From Pseudomonadota bacterium (GTDB lineage Bacteria > Pseudomonadota > Alphaproteobacteria > Rhizobiales > Pleomorphomonadaceae): a DNA stretch of 64,000 nucleotides. The stretch covers positions 124,001 through 188,000 of the forward strand of contig JAEZHI010000041.1 in assembly GCA_023436885.1 (NCBI GenBank). Reading direction: 5' to 3'. This document shows, in pieces, positions 26,934 through 35,332 of this stretch (positions are counted from its first letter, which is position 1; each line of letters begins with the position of its first letter). Both the position numbers and the translations under genes were made by a program. The notes under the pieces are model-generated. The model ran no database searches and had not been told where the DNA came from. It was given only the letters and a program-made list of their open reading frames with translations.

Positions 26934-26949
26934 TAAATGGCGCCATTTA
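26934..26949. promoter_or_regulatory. GntR-type operator, palindrome 1
   Basis: TAAATGGCGCCATTTA is a perfect 16-bp palindrome centred on GGCGCC, 85 bp upstream of the gntR start. Its centre lies 22 bp, two helical turns, from palindrome 2, which fits cooperative binding of a dimeric regulator on one DNA face. Confidence 0.75.
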
Positions 26950-26951
26950 CG

Positions 26952-26975
26952 GTACATTTTGGCGCCAAAATGTAC
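26952..26975. promoter_or_regulatory. GntR-type operator, palindrome 2
   Basis: A perfect 24-bp palindrome with half-site GTACATTTTGGC, again centred on GGCGCC, lies 75 bp before the transporter operon start. With palindrome 1 it spans the divergent gntR / transporter promoter. The adjacent FCD-type regulator is the likely ligand. Confidence 0.8.
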
Positions 26976-27049
26976 TTGCGTTTGTCAGCTTTGACCATAG
27001 TCTTGGAGATGCAAAACCGGCGCTCATCCGGACGGGACAGGAGAGATTG

Positions 27050-28258
27050 ATGCGAAATGCTTCGAAGACATCGGCTCGGGCGAGGCTGGCGGCAGTGCTT
27101 CTCGCTTCCACTCTGCTCGCAGGCGGCACCGGCTCGGCGCTGGCCGAGGACCTGCTGAAGATCGGCGTGCTCGGCGTCATGAGTGGCCCGGACGCGGCCT
27201 GGGGTCTCGTCAGCAAATATTCGGCCGAGGCGACGGCGGCGATGTACAACGAGGCGGGTGGCGTCGACATCGGCGGCAAGAAATACAAGATCGAGATCGA
27301 CTCGGTCGACGATCAGGCCGATCCGAAACTGGCTGTCACGGGGGCCCAACGCCTGATCCTGCAGGACGGCGTCAAGTATATCATCGGCCCGAATGTCGAT
27401 GCGACCATATCCAGTGCCCAGCCCGTCGCCGAAAAGAACGACGCGATGATGTTCTCCTATTCGTTTACGCGATCGCTTTTCTCGCCGCCGCATGAGAACA
27501 CGGTGCTCGGCATCATCCCCGGCTACCAGACCGGCCCCGTCGTCTTCTCCTATCTCCAGAAGCACAACGATCTGAAGTCGGTTGCCTTCGTGGTCCTCAA
27601 TACAGCCGAGGCACTGAAGCAGCGCGACGAGAGCGTCGCTGCCGCAAAGAAGCTCGGCCTCAAGGTCGTCTCCAGCGACGATACCTATGAGGCGGGTACG
27701 ACCGATTTCTTCCCCGTGATGTCGAAGGTGGTCGCCGGCAATCCGGGACTGATCGTCTTCTCGGGGGTGGCGCCGGCCGATACGCCAAAGCTCATCAAGG
27801 CCGCGCGCCAGCTCGGCTACAAGGGTCTGCTGGAAGCCGAGACGGCGCAGGACATCAACATCCTGAACGAAGGCGCGGGCGAGGCCGCCAACGGCTTCAT
27901 TTCGCTCGGCGGCGCTTCGACGCCCGAGATCCAGAGCGACTACATGAAGAGCTTCATCACCCACTACAAGGCGATCGCCGGTGAATGGAACGATGAGGCC
28001 GGCACCAAGGCCTATGCGCTGGAGATGATCCTGAAGACCCTGCAGGCGGCCGGTCCGGCGGCGATCACCGATACCGAGCTCTTCAAGAAGACGATCCCGA
28101 CCTTCTCCGCCCCCAATCCCTTTGTGAAGGGCGACGAGAAGCTGCACTATGTCGGCGCCGACTATTTCAAGCAGAAGCGCCAGATCGGCCTGCCGATGGT
28201 CATCAACACGGTCGAGGATGGTGCGTTCAAGACGCTGTTCGTCGGCACCGTGAACTAG
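27050..28258 (+). CDS. ABC transporter substrate-binding protein (Liv/urea-type), ureide-like uptake
   Basis: From the ATG at 27050 (CAGGAGAG just upstream) the protein has 402 residues, with a signal peptide ending near residue 32 (LLASTLLAGGTGSALA). The rest is a Peripla_BP_6 domain: LKIGVLGVMSGPDAAWG, MYNEAGGVDIGGKKYKIEI and VFSGVAPADTPKLIKAARQLGY. The family binds branched-chain amino acids, amides, urea and related ligands. The enzymes at both ends of the cluster suggest an allantoin- or hydantoin-like ligand. It is the first gene of a six-gene run ending at 32555. Confidence 0.9.
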   Translation: MRNASKTSARARLAAVLLASTLLAGGTGSALAEDLLKIGVLGVMSGPDAAWGLVSKYSAEATAAMYNEAGGVDIGGKKYKIEIDSVDDQADPKLAVTGAQRLILQDGVKYIIGPNVDATISSAQPVAEKNDAMMFSYSFTRSLFSPPHENTVLGIIPGYQTGPVVFSYLQKHNDLKSVAFVVLNTAEALKQRDESVAAAKKLGLKVVSSDDTYEAGTTDFFPVMSKVVAGNPGLIVFSGVAPADTPKLIKAARQLGYKGLLEAETAQDINILNEGAGEAANGFISLGGASTPEIQSDYMKSFITHYKAIAGEWNDEAGTKAYALEMILKTLQAAGPAAITDTELFKKTIPTFSAPNPFVKGDEKLHYVGADYFKQKRQIGLPMVINTVEDGAFKTLFVGTVN

Positions 28259-28300
28259 CCAATAATCTGGCTGGCCCGACACCCAGGGGGCAGGATCCGC

Positions 28301-29161
28301 GTGGAACAGATAATCTTCAACGGCTTGGTCCTCTCCGCCAGTTATGCGGTGATCGCGCTCGGCATCACGTTGATCTTCTCGATCATGAATATCCTCAATT
28401 TCGCCCACGGGCAGATGTTCATGATCGGTGGCTTCGTGACCTATTATGTCTATGGACGCTATCACCTCCCCTTCGTCGCCGCACTGCTGGCCGCGATGCT
28501 CGCGGTCGGCGCCATCGGCATCCTTTTCGACCTCGTCTTCTTCCGCCGGATGCGCAAGAGTTCGAGCCGCGAGGAGAACAGCATCCTCCTCGCCGTCGGG
28601 ACGTCGCTGCTGCTCGAAAATGTCGCGCTCTTCGCCTTCGGTGAGAAGGAGCGCGGCGTTCCCGATGTCGTCGACGGCGTGATCCGGCTCGGCGACGCCT
28701 TCCTGCCGACGGGACGCATCCTCATTCTCGGCATCTCGCTGCTGCTGGTCGTCGGCCTGCTGGTCTTCGTTCACACGACGCGGACCGGGCGGGCGATGCG
28801 CGCCGTCGCACAGGATCGCGAGGTGACGCTCCTGATGGGCGTCGATGTCGACCGGATCTCCATGATCGGCTTCGGCATCGGAGCCGGCCTCGCCGGTCTC
28901 GCCGGCGCGCTGCTCGTGACGATCTCCGGCGTCAATGCCGGTATGGGCACGCTGGTCACCACCAAGGCCTTCATCATGATCATGATCGGCGGCGCCGGTG
29001 TCGTGGCGGGCTCGCTGCTCGGGGCTGTCGTGCTCGGCTTCGCCGAAGCCATAGGCTACGCGCTTCTGCCGGGCTCCCTCACCTATCTCATGATCTTCCT
29101 GGCGCTGATCGTCTTCTTGATCGTGCGCCCGCAGGGAATCATGGGCAAGCCATGGGGTTGA
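28301..29161 (+). CDS. Branched-chain-type ABC transporter permease (LivH-like)
   Basis: The start is GTG at 28301, with a G-rich Shine-Dalgarno (AGGGGG) upstream. The 286-residue protein has the LivH signature (FNGLVLSASYAVIALGITLIFSIMNILNFAHGQMFMIGGF) and the permease core (MRAVAQDREVTLLMGVDVDRISMIGFGIGAGLAGLAG). About eight helices are predicted. It pairs with the LivM-like permease, whose start overlaps its end by 10 bp. Confidence 0.93.
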   Translation: MEQIIFNGLVLSASYAVIALGITLIFSIMNILNFAHGQMFMIGGFVTYYVYGRYHLPFVAALLAAMLAVGAIGILFDLVFFRRMRKSSSREENSILLAVGTSLLLENVALFAFGEKERGVPDVVDGVIRLGDAFLPTGRILILGISLLLVVGLLVFVHTTRTGRAMRAVAQDREVTLLMGVDVDRISMIGFGIGAGLAGLAGALLVTISGVNAGMGTLVTTKAFIMIMIGGAGVVAGSLLGAVVLGFAEAIGYALLPGSLTYLMIFLALIVFLIVRPQGIMGKPWG

Positions 29162-30099
29162 GCAGCACCATGCAACTGCAAAGAATGCTGGCTTCGGCGG
29201 CAGCGGTCGCAGCGCTGCTTCTCGTCGGATTGCCGCTCGCCTTTCGCGCGAGCCCCTACTGGCTGAGCGTCGCCACCAACGCGAACATTCTCGGCATCGG
29301 CTCGCTCGGCCTCTGGCTGATGTTCTCAATCGGCCGCATCGACATCGCTCAAGGCGCATTCTGCAGCCTCGGCGGCTATGCGACGGCGATCCTCGCGACA
29401 CGCTACGGGCTTTCATTCTGGCTGTGTCTGCCGCTCTCGGCGCTCCTTGCCGCGCTGGTAGCTGCGCTGATCGGGCTTCCGATCCTCCGGCTGCGCGGCG
29501 TCTACTTCTCGATGATCACGCTGAGCCTCACGGAGGTGTCGCGGCTCGCCATGCTGAACGGCGGATCGATCACGGGCGGCGCCGAGGGCATTACCGGCAT
29601 TCCCGAGGCACCACTGCTCGATAACGCCCTCGCGCTCTATCTGTTCTCGGCGCTACTGGTCCTCGCCTGCGCGGCCGCGATCTGGCGGATTTCGTCGAGC
29701 CGGATCGGCGATGTCTTCCGCTCGATGCGCCAAAACGAGGATCTCGCCGCAAGTCTCGGCATCGACGTCGCGTGCTACAGGGTCATCGCCTTTGCCATCG
29801 CGAGCGGAATGGGCGGCCTTGCGGGAAGCGTCTTCGCGCAGTTGCAGCAGAACATTTTCCCCAACAGCTACACGATCGCGGATTCGATCCGCTTCATGCT
29901 GAACTGCTTCCTCGGCGGACTCGATTATGTGATGGGACCATTGGTCGGAGCCTATCTGCTCGGCTTCTCCTTCGAATTGCTCGACGCCTTGCAGCGCTAT
30001 CAGGCCCTGCTCTACGGCATACTGATGATCGTCATCATCATGTTCCTGCCGAACGGGCTGCTCTCGGTCGCTGCCCTCACGAAAGGACGCCGGCGATGA
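29152..30099 (+). CDS. Branched-chain-type ABC transporter permease (LivM-like)
   Basis: The protein has 315 residues; the ATG at 29152 overlaps the previous gene by 10 bp and a second ATG at 29170 is possible. It has the LivM features: LMFSIGRIDIAQGAFCSLGGYATAILA, LRLRGVYFSMITLSLTEVSRL and FRSMRQNEDLAASLGIDVACYRVIAFAIASGMGGLAGS. It forms the inner-membrane channel with the LivH-like subunit. Its stop overlaps the next gene's ATG as ATGA. Confidence 0.93.
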   Translation: MGLSSTMQLQRMLASAAAVAALLLVGLPLAFRASPYWLSVATNANILGIGSLGLWLMFSIGRIDIAQGAFCSLGGYATAILATRYGLSFWLCLPLSALLAALVAALIGLPILRLRGVYFSMITLSLTEVSRLAMLNGGSITGGAEGITGIPEAPLLDNALALYLFSALLVLACAAAIWRISSSRIGDVFRSMRQNEDLAASLGIDVACYRVIAFAIASGMGGLAGSVFAQLQQNIFPNSYTIADSIRFMLNCFLGGLDYVMGPLVGAYLLGFSFELLDALQRYQALLYGILMIVIIMFLPNGLLSVAALTKGRRR

Positions 30100-30878
30100 G
30101 CTTGCTTCGCATCGAAGGCGTGACGCGTCGCTTCGGCGGGCTGGTCGCAGTCAACGCTGTGAGCTTCACGGTCGAAGCCGGCGAGATCGTCTCCGTGATC
30201 GGGCCGAACGGGGCCGGCAAATCGACCCTGTTCAAGCTGATCGCCTCTTTTCTGAAGCCTCACGCCGGGCGCGTCCTGCTCGACGGCACCGCCGTGTCGG
30301 GGCTGAAGCCGCATCGTGTGGCGCGGCTTGGCCTCGTCCGCACCTTTCAGGAAACGACGATCTTCCGCGAGATGACGGCGCTGGAGAATGTCGTCGTCGC
30401 CCATCACGTCGCACTGACGGCGGGCTTCCTCGGCGTGTTCCTTGCGACACCCCGAGCACGCGCCGATGAGGCGGCCTTTCGTCGGAGCGCGGAAGAGATC
30501 CTCGCCTACCTCGGCATAGCTGATCTGGCCGGCGAAAAGGCGAAGAACCTTCCGCACGGCCATTTGCGGGCACTCGGGATTGCCATGGCGATGGCGACGC
30601 GGCCGCGTGTGCTCCTCCTCGACGAGCCTTTCGCAGGCATGAACGACGACGAGACCGACAAGGCAGTCGCAATGGTGCAGGGCATCCGCCGGCGCGGCGT
30701 CACGGTGCTTCTGGTGGAGCACGACATGTCGGCCGTCATGCGGATCAGCGACCGCATCGTGGTGCTGAATTTCGGCACCAAGATCGCCGAAGGCCCGCCG
30801 GAGGCCATCCGCGGCGATGAAGCCGTGATCGAAGCCTATCTCGGACGCGACGACGATTTCGGCGAGGCCGCATCATGA
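30096..30878 (+). CDS. Branched-chain-type ABC transporter ATP-binding protein (LivG-like)
   Basis: The 260-residue ATPase has Walker A GPNGAGKST (about 36-44), a signature region LPHGHLRALGIAMAMATRPRVLLLDEPFAGMN (about 160-190) and an H-loop VEHDM. The LSGG signature is degenerate (LPHG), as is common in LivG proteins. It starts by ATGA overlap with the LivM-like gene and ends by ATGA overlap with LivF, showing tight translational coupling. Confidence 0.93.
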   Translation: MSLLRIEGVTRRFGGLVAVNAVSFTVEAGEIVSVIGPNGAGKSTLFKLIASFLKPHAGRVLLDGTAVSGLKPHRVARLGLVRTFQETTIFREMTALENVVVAHHVALTAGFLGVFLATPRARADEAAFRRSAEEILAYLGIADLAGEKAKNLPHGHLRALGIAMAMATRPRVLLLDEPFAGMNDDETDKAVAMVQGIRRRGVTVLLVEHDMSAVMRISDRIVVLNFGTKIAEGPPEAIRGDEAVIEAYLGRDDDFGEAAS

Positions 30879-31588
30879 GCGCCTATTTCGAGATGCACCA
30901 CGTCAGCGTGCGCTACGACCGGGTCCTTGCGCTCGATGACGTGTCGATTGAACTTGCTGAGGGCGAGATCGCAGCGCTGATCGGCGCCAATGGAGCGGGA
31001 AAAACCACTGCCCTTCGCGCCATTACCGGCCTCAAGAAGCCGGCATCCGGCGAGATATGGTTCGATGGAAGCCGCATCGACGGCCTCGCGCCAGCAGATC
31101 TTGTCCGCCGCGGCATCGTCATGGTCCCGGAAGGCCGTCACGTCTATCCGCTGATGTCCGTCCGCGACAATCTCCTGATGGGGGCTTACCTCCGCCACGA
31201 CAAGGCCGTCCGCGCCGATCTCGACGGTATCCTTGAGCGCTTCCCGCGTCTTGCCGAACGGTTCCGCCAGCAGGCCGGCACCCTTTCCGGCGGAGAACAG
31301 GAAATGCTCGTCGTCGGTCGTGCCCTGATGGCACGTCCCCGTCTCCTTCTGCTCGATGAACCCTCGCTCGGGCTCGCCCCAATGGTCACACAGGAGATCG
31401 CGCGACTGATCCGCTCGATCAACCGCGACGAGGGCGTGGCCGTCATCCTCGTGGAGCAAAACTCCCGCATGGCGCTGCGCATATCGAGCAGCGCCTATGT
31501 GCTCGAGACGGGGCGCGTCGAACTCGCGGGGCCCTCTGCAGAACTCATTCACAACGATCTCGTCCGGCGGCTCTATCTTGGCGGCTGA
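30875..31588 (+). CDS. Branched-chain-type ABC transporter ATP-binding protein (LivF-like)
   Basis: The 237-residue ATPase has Walker A GANGAGKTT (about 37-45), a canonical LSGGEQEMLVVGRALMARPRLLLLDEPSLGLAP (about 140-172) and an H-loop VEQNS. It forms a heterodimer with the LivG-like subunit to drive import. The ABC genes are packed by 4-bp overlaps, and the deacetylase gene follows after 34 bp. Confidence 0.93.
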   Translation: MSAYFEMHHVSVRYDRVLALDDVSIELAEGEIAALIGANGAGKTTALRAITGLKKPASGEIWFDGSRIDGLAPADLVRRGIVMVPEGRHVYPLMSVRDNLLMGAYLRHDKAVRADLDGILERFPRLAERFRQQAGTLSGGEQEMLVVGRALMARPRLLLLDEPSLGLAPMVTQEIARLIRSINRDEGVAVILVEQNSRMALRISSSAYVLETGRVELAGPSAELIHNDLVRRLYLGG

Positions 31589-31622
31589 TCTGTCCTCCCT
31601 CTGGTTCAATTGGAATAACGCA

Positions 31623-32555
31623 ATGCCGATCGTTCGGGATCTGACGGGCTACGGCCGCAACCGGCCGGACATCATCTGGCCGAACGGCGCGCGCGTCGCG
31701 ATCTCGCTGTCGCTCAATTTTGAAGAAGGCGCCGAGCTCTCCGCCGAGCAGGGCGACGGCGTCACCGAGGCCTTTGGCGAAGTCCCCTCGGTCCAGCCGC
31801 CCGGAGTTCGCGATCTCGTCCTCGAACAGACCTTCGACTATGGCATGCGGGTCGGCCTCTGGCGCTTCCTCGACGCCTTCGACCGTGCCGGGTTCAAGGC
31901 CGCTCTCCAGATCTGCGGCCTTGCGGCCGAACGGGTTCCCGAGCTCGCCCGGGAGGCCGTGGCGGCCGGTCATGAGCCGATTGCCCATGGCTGGCGCTGG
32001 CTCGCCCATTCCCATTATCGCGACCGCGAGACGGAGCGCACCGACATCGTGCGGACGATCGCCGCCATCGAGGCGGCAACGGGTGTCGTGCCGGAAGGTT
32101 TTTTCTGCCGCGGCTCCCAGAGTCCCTGGACGCGCGAACTGCTCGAGGAACTCGGCTTCCGCTACGATTCCAACGCCCTCAACGACGACCTCCCCTATTG
32201 GCACGAGGGGCGGCAGCGGCCGCTGCTCATCCTGCCCTATTCCTTCGACACCAACGACATGCGCTACTGGTATCCGAACGGCTTCATCGTTCCGTCTGAC
32301 TTCTCCCGCTACTGCCTGACGGCCGTCGAGACGCTGATCAGGGAGGCGGACCGCGGAACATCCTCAATGCTCACCATCGGCTTCCACACCAGGATCAGCG
32401 GACGACCTGCCCGCTTCGCCGCGGTCGAGGAGATCCTTTCACGCCTCTCCGCCTGGCAGGACGAACGACGCGTCTGGATCGCCCCGCGCGGCGTCATCGC
32501 CACGCACTTCGCTGACTGCTTTCCAAGCGGCGCTCGTCTGGTCCACGCCTCGTAG
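31623..32555 (+). CDS. Polysaccharide-deacetylase family protein (PuuE/allantoinase-like)
   Basis: From the ATG at 31623 the protein has 310 residues. The opening RDLTGYGRNRPDIIWPNGARVAISLSLNFEEGAELS is the PuuE-type allantoinase start, and the NodB-like core has GHEPIAHGWRWLAHSH and GFFCRGSQSPWT. PuuE hydrolyses allantoin to allantoate and acts in purine breakdown, while related members deacetylate sugars. It ends the transporter operon. Its last codons abut a transposase scar, and the C-terminus looks complete. Confidence 0.83.
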   Translation: MPIVRDLTGYGRNRPDIIWPNGARVAISLSLNFEEGAELSAEQGDGVTEAFGEVPSVQPPGVRDLVLEQTFDYGMRVGLWRFLDAFDRAGFKAALQICGLAAERVPELAREAVAAGHEPIAHGWRWLAHSHYRDRETERTDIVRTIAAIEAATGVVPEGFFCRGSQSPWTRELLEELGFRYDSNALNDDLPYWHEGRQRPLLILPYSFDTNDMRYWYPNGFIVPSDFSRYCLTAVETLIREADRGTSSMLTIGFHTRISGRPARFAAVEEILSRLSAWQDERRVWIAPRGVIATHFADCFPSGARLVHAS

Positions 32556-32661
32556 GCGGTAGCGCTCGATGCGGTTGCGTTCCTCGTTGAGATCGGCGTC
32601 ATAGGCCGTTCGACCTTTCGTTTCCGCTTGGGCGGGATAACGACTTCCGCCCAACAGGCGC
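32550..32661 (-). pseudogene. IS5-family transposase remnant (frameshifted)
   Basis: The reverse strand reads CWAEVVIPPKRKRKVERP in one frame (about 32661-32603) and then YDADLNEERNRIERYRLR in another (about 32605-32550). This is the conserved central-to-C-terminal DDE region of IS5-type transposases broken by one frameshift. No inverted repeats or other part of the IS is visible. It sits between the deacetylase stop and a fragment of an acyltransferase gene. Confidence 0.7.
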
Positions 32662-32839
32662 CGAACTGGGGACCGCGCCAATCGCCGACTCGGTGAAGAA
32701 AATCCTCGACAGGCGCCAATCGACAATGGTCCAGGCGAGCCCGGAGCCCACTCCGTCGGCCGGAGGATACCCGACCTTTTCCGTAAACCGAGACCACCAA
32801 AGCGGCGTCGGAAAATCTCTGGCGTTTTTCGTACCGTGA
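32657..32839 (+). pseudogene. C-terminal fragment of an OafA/SGNH acyltransferase paralogue
   Basis: The frame from 32657 reads GAELGTAPIADSVKKILDRR and stops at TGA 32837-32839 after 60 codons. It is clearly related to the C-terminus of the acyltransferase at 23301-25322 (IGAELVTAPIADAARKILDRR), at the DNA level too. The remaining 1.9 kb of that gene is missing. It joins the transposase remnant at GGCGCC, which suggests an IS-mediated deletion. Confidence 0.65.
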
Positions 32840-33186
32840 GAACGCGAGTACTCCAGCTCGCCTTGAGCCCCATCCGACTGGCGGAACAACGATCAGCTCA
32901 GCGAGAGTCACAAGAATCGCGGAGAAAATTTAGCAAGGAGAAGAAAAAATAGCACACACTCACACGCACGGCTTGGCAATGACTGGCGACTTGATCCGTC
33001 AAACTTCCCTATATTGGAATTATTCAAAATCTATATTCGTGGATAAAATCTCAGCCAGATTAAAAAGCCTCTAAAATCAGCCTTTTGCGTTGACGGGCAT
33101 ACCCCTACCCGTTCAAAGTGGAATTCTAAACTCATATTTATACCGGCATCCTGAACCGGTGTCCGGGCACTTCAAAGGGGGGCTCC
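32840..33186. promoter_or_regulatory. AT-rich promoter region of the TonB receptor operon
   Basis: About 350 bp without a gene precede the receptor. Notable dyads are TTGATCCGTCAA (32991-33002) and the arms TTGACGGG/CCCGTTCAA spaced by 10 bp (33089-33115). The second may be an operator for an iron regulator. No strict TGA-N9-TCA iron box was found here. Confidence 0.4.
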
Positions 33187-35331
33187 GTGTATCGAGCCAT
33201 AGGAAATCACACGCTGCGACCGGCTGGCCGCGGCGCCGGCATTCTCATGTCCGGAGCAAGCCTTGCCGTCATCGCCACACTCTCGGCGTCTCCGGCAAGC
33301 GCGCAATCGTCCACCGACCTCGATCCGATCGTCGTCGAGACAGGAACGAGCGACAATCCGGCCAAAACGATCGTCTCCACTACGTCGCAGAGCACCACCA
33401 AGAGCGACACGCCGATCCTCAAAAGCGCCAACTCGGTGTCCGTCGTCACCGAGAAGGAGATCGAGACGCGCGCCGCGCAGTCGATGCAGGAAGTCGTGTC
33501 CTACACCTCCGGTGTGTCGGTCGATGAGTTCGGCTCCGACGATCGCTACGATTACTATCGTATTCGTGGCTTCGATCAGACCTCGCTCGGCACCTATCGC
33601 GACGGCCTGGCCGCGCGCATTCCTGCCTGGTTCACTGCCGCGCGCCTCGAACCCTACGGGCTCGAGAGGGTCGAGATACTGAAGGGCTCGACATCGACGC
33701 TGTTTGGCCTCAACGGTCCCGGCGGACTGATCAACGCCGTCACCAAGAAACCGACGAAGACGCCATTCGGCGAGATCTACACGACGCTCGGAACCGACGG
33801 TCATTACGAAACCGGCCTCGACATCGGGGGATCGCTGTCGCCGGAGAGTCCCTGGGCCTACCGCATCACCATGAAGGGCCAGAAGGCGGACGAGAGCTAC
33901 GACTACGCCAAGGACGATCGCCTCTACATCGCGCCGGCGGTCACCTATAGCCCGGATGCCAACACCAGCCTGACGCTGCTCACCGACTTCTCCAAGCGCG
34001 ACGGCGCGCCGGCCCGCGGTATTCCACATGGTGCGAACATCGACATCGACACCTTCCTGGGCGAGCCCGACTACAACAGGTTCGACACCACCCAGGCCGA
34101 CGCCGGCTATGAGTTCATGCACCGCTTCGACAACGGCCTGACCTTCCGGCAGAACGCCCGCTACTCGCACGTCGGCCTCGACTACAAGGAGGTCTATGGC
34201 GCCTCCGCCACCGATCCCACCGCCGATCGCACATCCTTCGGCGTCGATGGCAATTCCAACCGCTTCGCCATCGACAACCAGCTGCAATACGATCACGAGA
34301 TCGGCTCGGCCAAAAACAAGCTGCTGGTCGGCAGCGACTTCACCTATGACAACACACGGGAAAACATCGTCTACGGCACAGCCGGGCCGATCGACATCTA
34401 CAACCCGACCTACTGCGGCCTCGCCTGCGTCAATCCAGCACCTTACGTGAACTGGCACGTCAAGCAGAGCGCTGCCGGCGTCTACGCCCAGGACGAGCTG
34501 ACGCTGTTCGACAAGCTGACGCTGACAGGCGGCCTTCGCTACGACTATGTCGACAGCACCGCCGATTATCTCGACAGCGGCACCAGCGACCACGGTACAG
34601 AAAACGCCCTGACCAAACGGCTCGGCGCCAGCTACTTGCTGACGCCGGAACTGTCGGCCTATGCCAACTATTCGGAATCCTTCCAGCCGCTCGTCGCACC
34701 GAGCGCCAATGGCTACGCGGTCAGTGGAACTCTGAAGCCCCAGGAAGGCACGCAATACGAGGTCGGCCTGAAGTTCAAGCCGGAGGACTTCAAGGGCCTG
34801 TTCACGCTGGCCTATTTCGATCTCACCCAGACCAACGTGCCCTCGTGGAACGACTCCCACACCGTCCAGCGGCAGATCGGCGAGGTGCGGGTACGCGGCG
34901 TGGAGCTCGAAGGCAAGTTCGAGATCTTCGATCGGCTCAACGCCACGCTCGCCTATTCCTATTGGGATGGCGAGATCACCCACGACGGTGACGGCAGCCT
35001 GGTCGGCAACACGCCGGAGCGCGTGCCGCATCACCTTGCCTCGGCCTGGCTCGACTATACGATCCCCGGCAACGACACCTTTGGTGACCTGACGCTGGGT
35101 GCCGGCGCGCGCTATGTCGGATCGAGCTACGGCGACGCCGCCAACACGGTGAAAGTGGGCTCTCACATCGTCTTCGATGCCATGGCCGCCTACAAGGTGA
35201 CGGACAACGTCACGCTCCAGGTCAATGCGACCAACATCTTCAACGAGAAGTACGTCGCCACGTCCTACTACGGCACCGACTATTACGGTGACAGTCGCGC
35301 CGTCTATGGCACCCTGAAATACACGTGGTGA
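33187..35331 (+). CDS. TonB-dependent siderophore receptor (FhuA/FoxA-like)
   Basis: The 714-residue protein starts with GTG at 33187, preceded by AAGGGGGG. It has a signal peptide ending near residue 40 (ASPASAQS), a TonB-box-like DLDPIVVETG, a plug domain (SVVTEKEIETRAAQSMQEVV, then YYRIRGFDQTSLGTYRDGL and GLERVEILKGSTSTLFGLNGPGGLINAVTKKP) and a beta-barrel ending in the aromatic GTLKYTW. It imports ferric hydroxamate-type siderophores across the outer membrane. The FhuF gene follows after 1 bp. Confidence 0.93.
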   Translation: MYRAIGNHTLRPAGRGAGILMSGASLAVIATLSASPASAQSSTDLDPIVVETGTSDNPAKTIVSTTSQSTTKSDTPILKSANSVSVVTEKEIETRAAQSMQEVVSYTSGVSVDEFGSDDRYDYYRIRGFDQTSLGTYRDGLAARIPAWFTAARLEPYGLERVEILKGSTSTLFGLNGPGGLINAVTKKPTKTPFGEIYTTLGTDGHYETGLDIGGSLSPESPWAYRITMKGQKADESYDYAKDDRLYIAPAVTYSPDANTSLTLLTDFSKRDGAPARGIPHGANIDIDTFLGEPDYNRFDTTQADAGYEFMHRFDNGLTFRQNARYSHVGLDYKEVYGASATDPTADRTSFGVDGNSNRFAIDNQLQYDHEIGSAKNKLLVGSDFTYDNTRENIVYGTAGPIDIYNPTYCGLACVNPAPYVNWHVKQSAAGVYAQDELTLFDKLTLTGGLRYDYVDSTADYLDSGTSDHGTENALTKRLGASYLLTPELSAYANYSESFQPLVAPSANGYAVSGTLKPQEGTQYEVGLKFKPEDFKGLFTLAYFDLTQTNVPSWNDSHTVQRQIGEVRVRGVELEGKFEIFDRLNATLAYSYWDGEITHDGDGSLVGNTPERVPHHLASAWLDYTIPGNDTFGDLTLGAGARYVGSSYGDAANTVKVGSHIVFDAMAAYKVTDNVTLQVNATNIFNEKYVATSYYGTDYYGDSRAVYGTLKYTW

Positions 35332-35332
35332 G

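Noticed and set aside
26927..29416. Leftward 829-codon frame
   Set aside because: Antisense to the binding-protein and permease genes and lacks any motif.
33172..35166. Leftward 664-codon frame
   Set aside because: Antisense shadow of the TonB receptor, which has a complete domain set.
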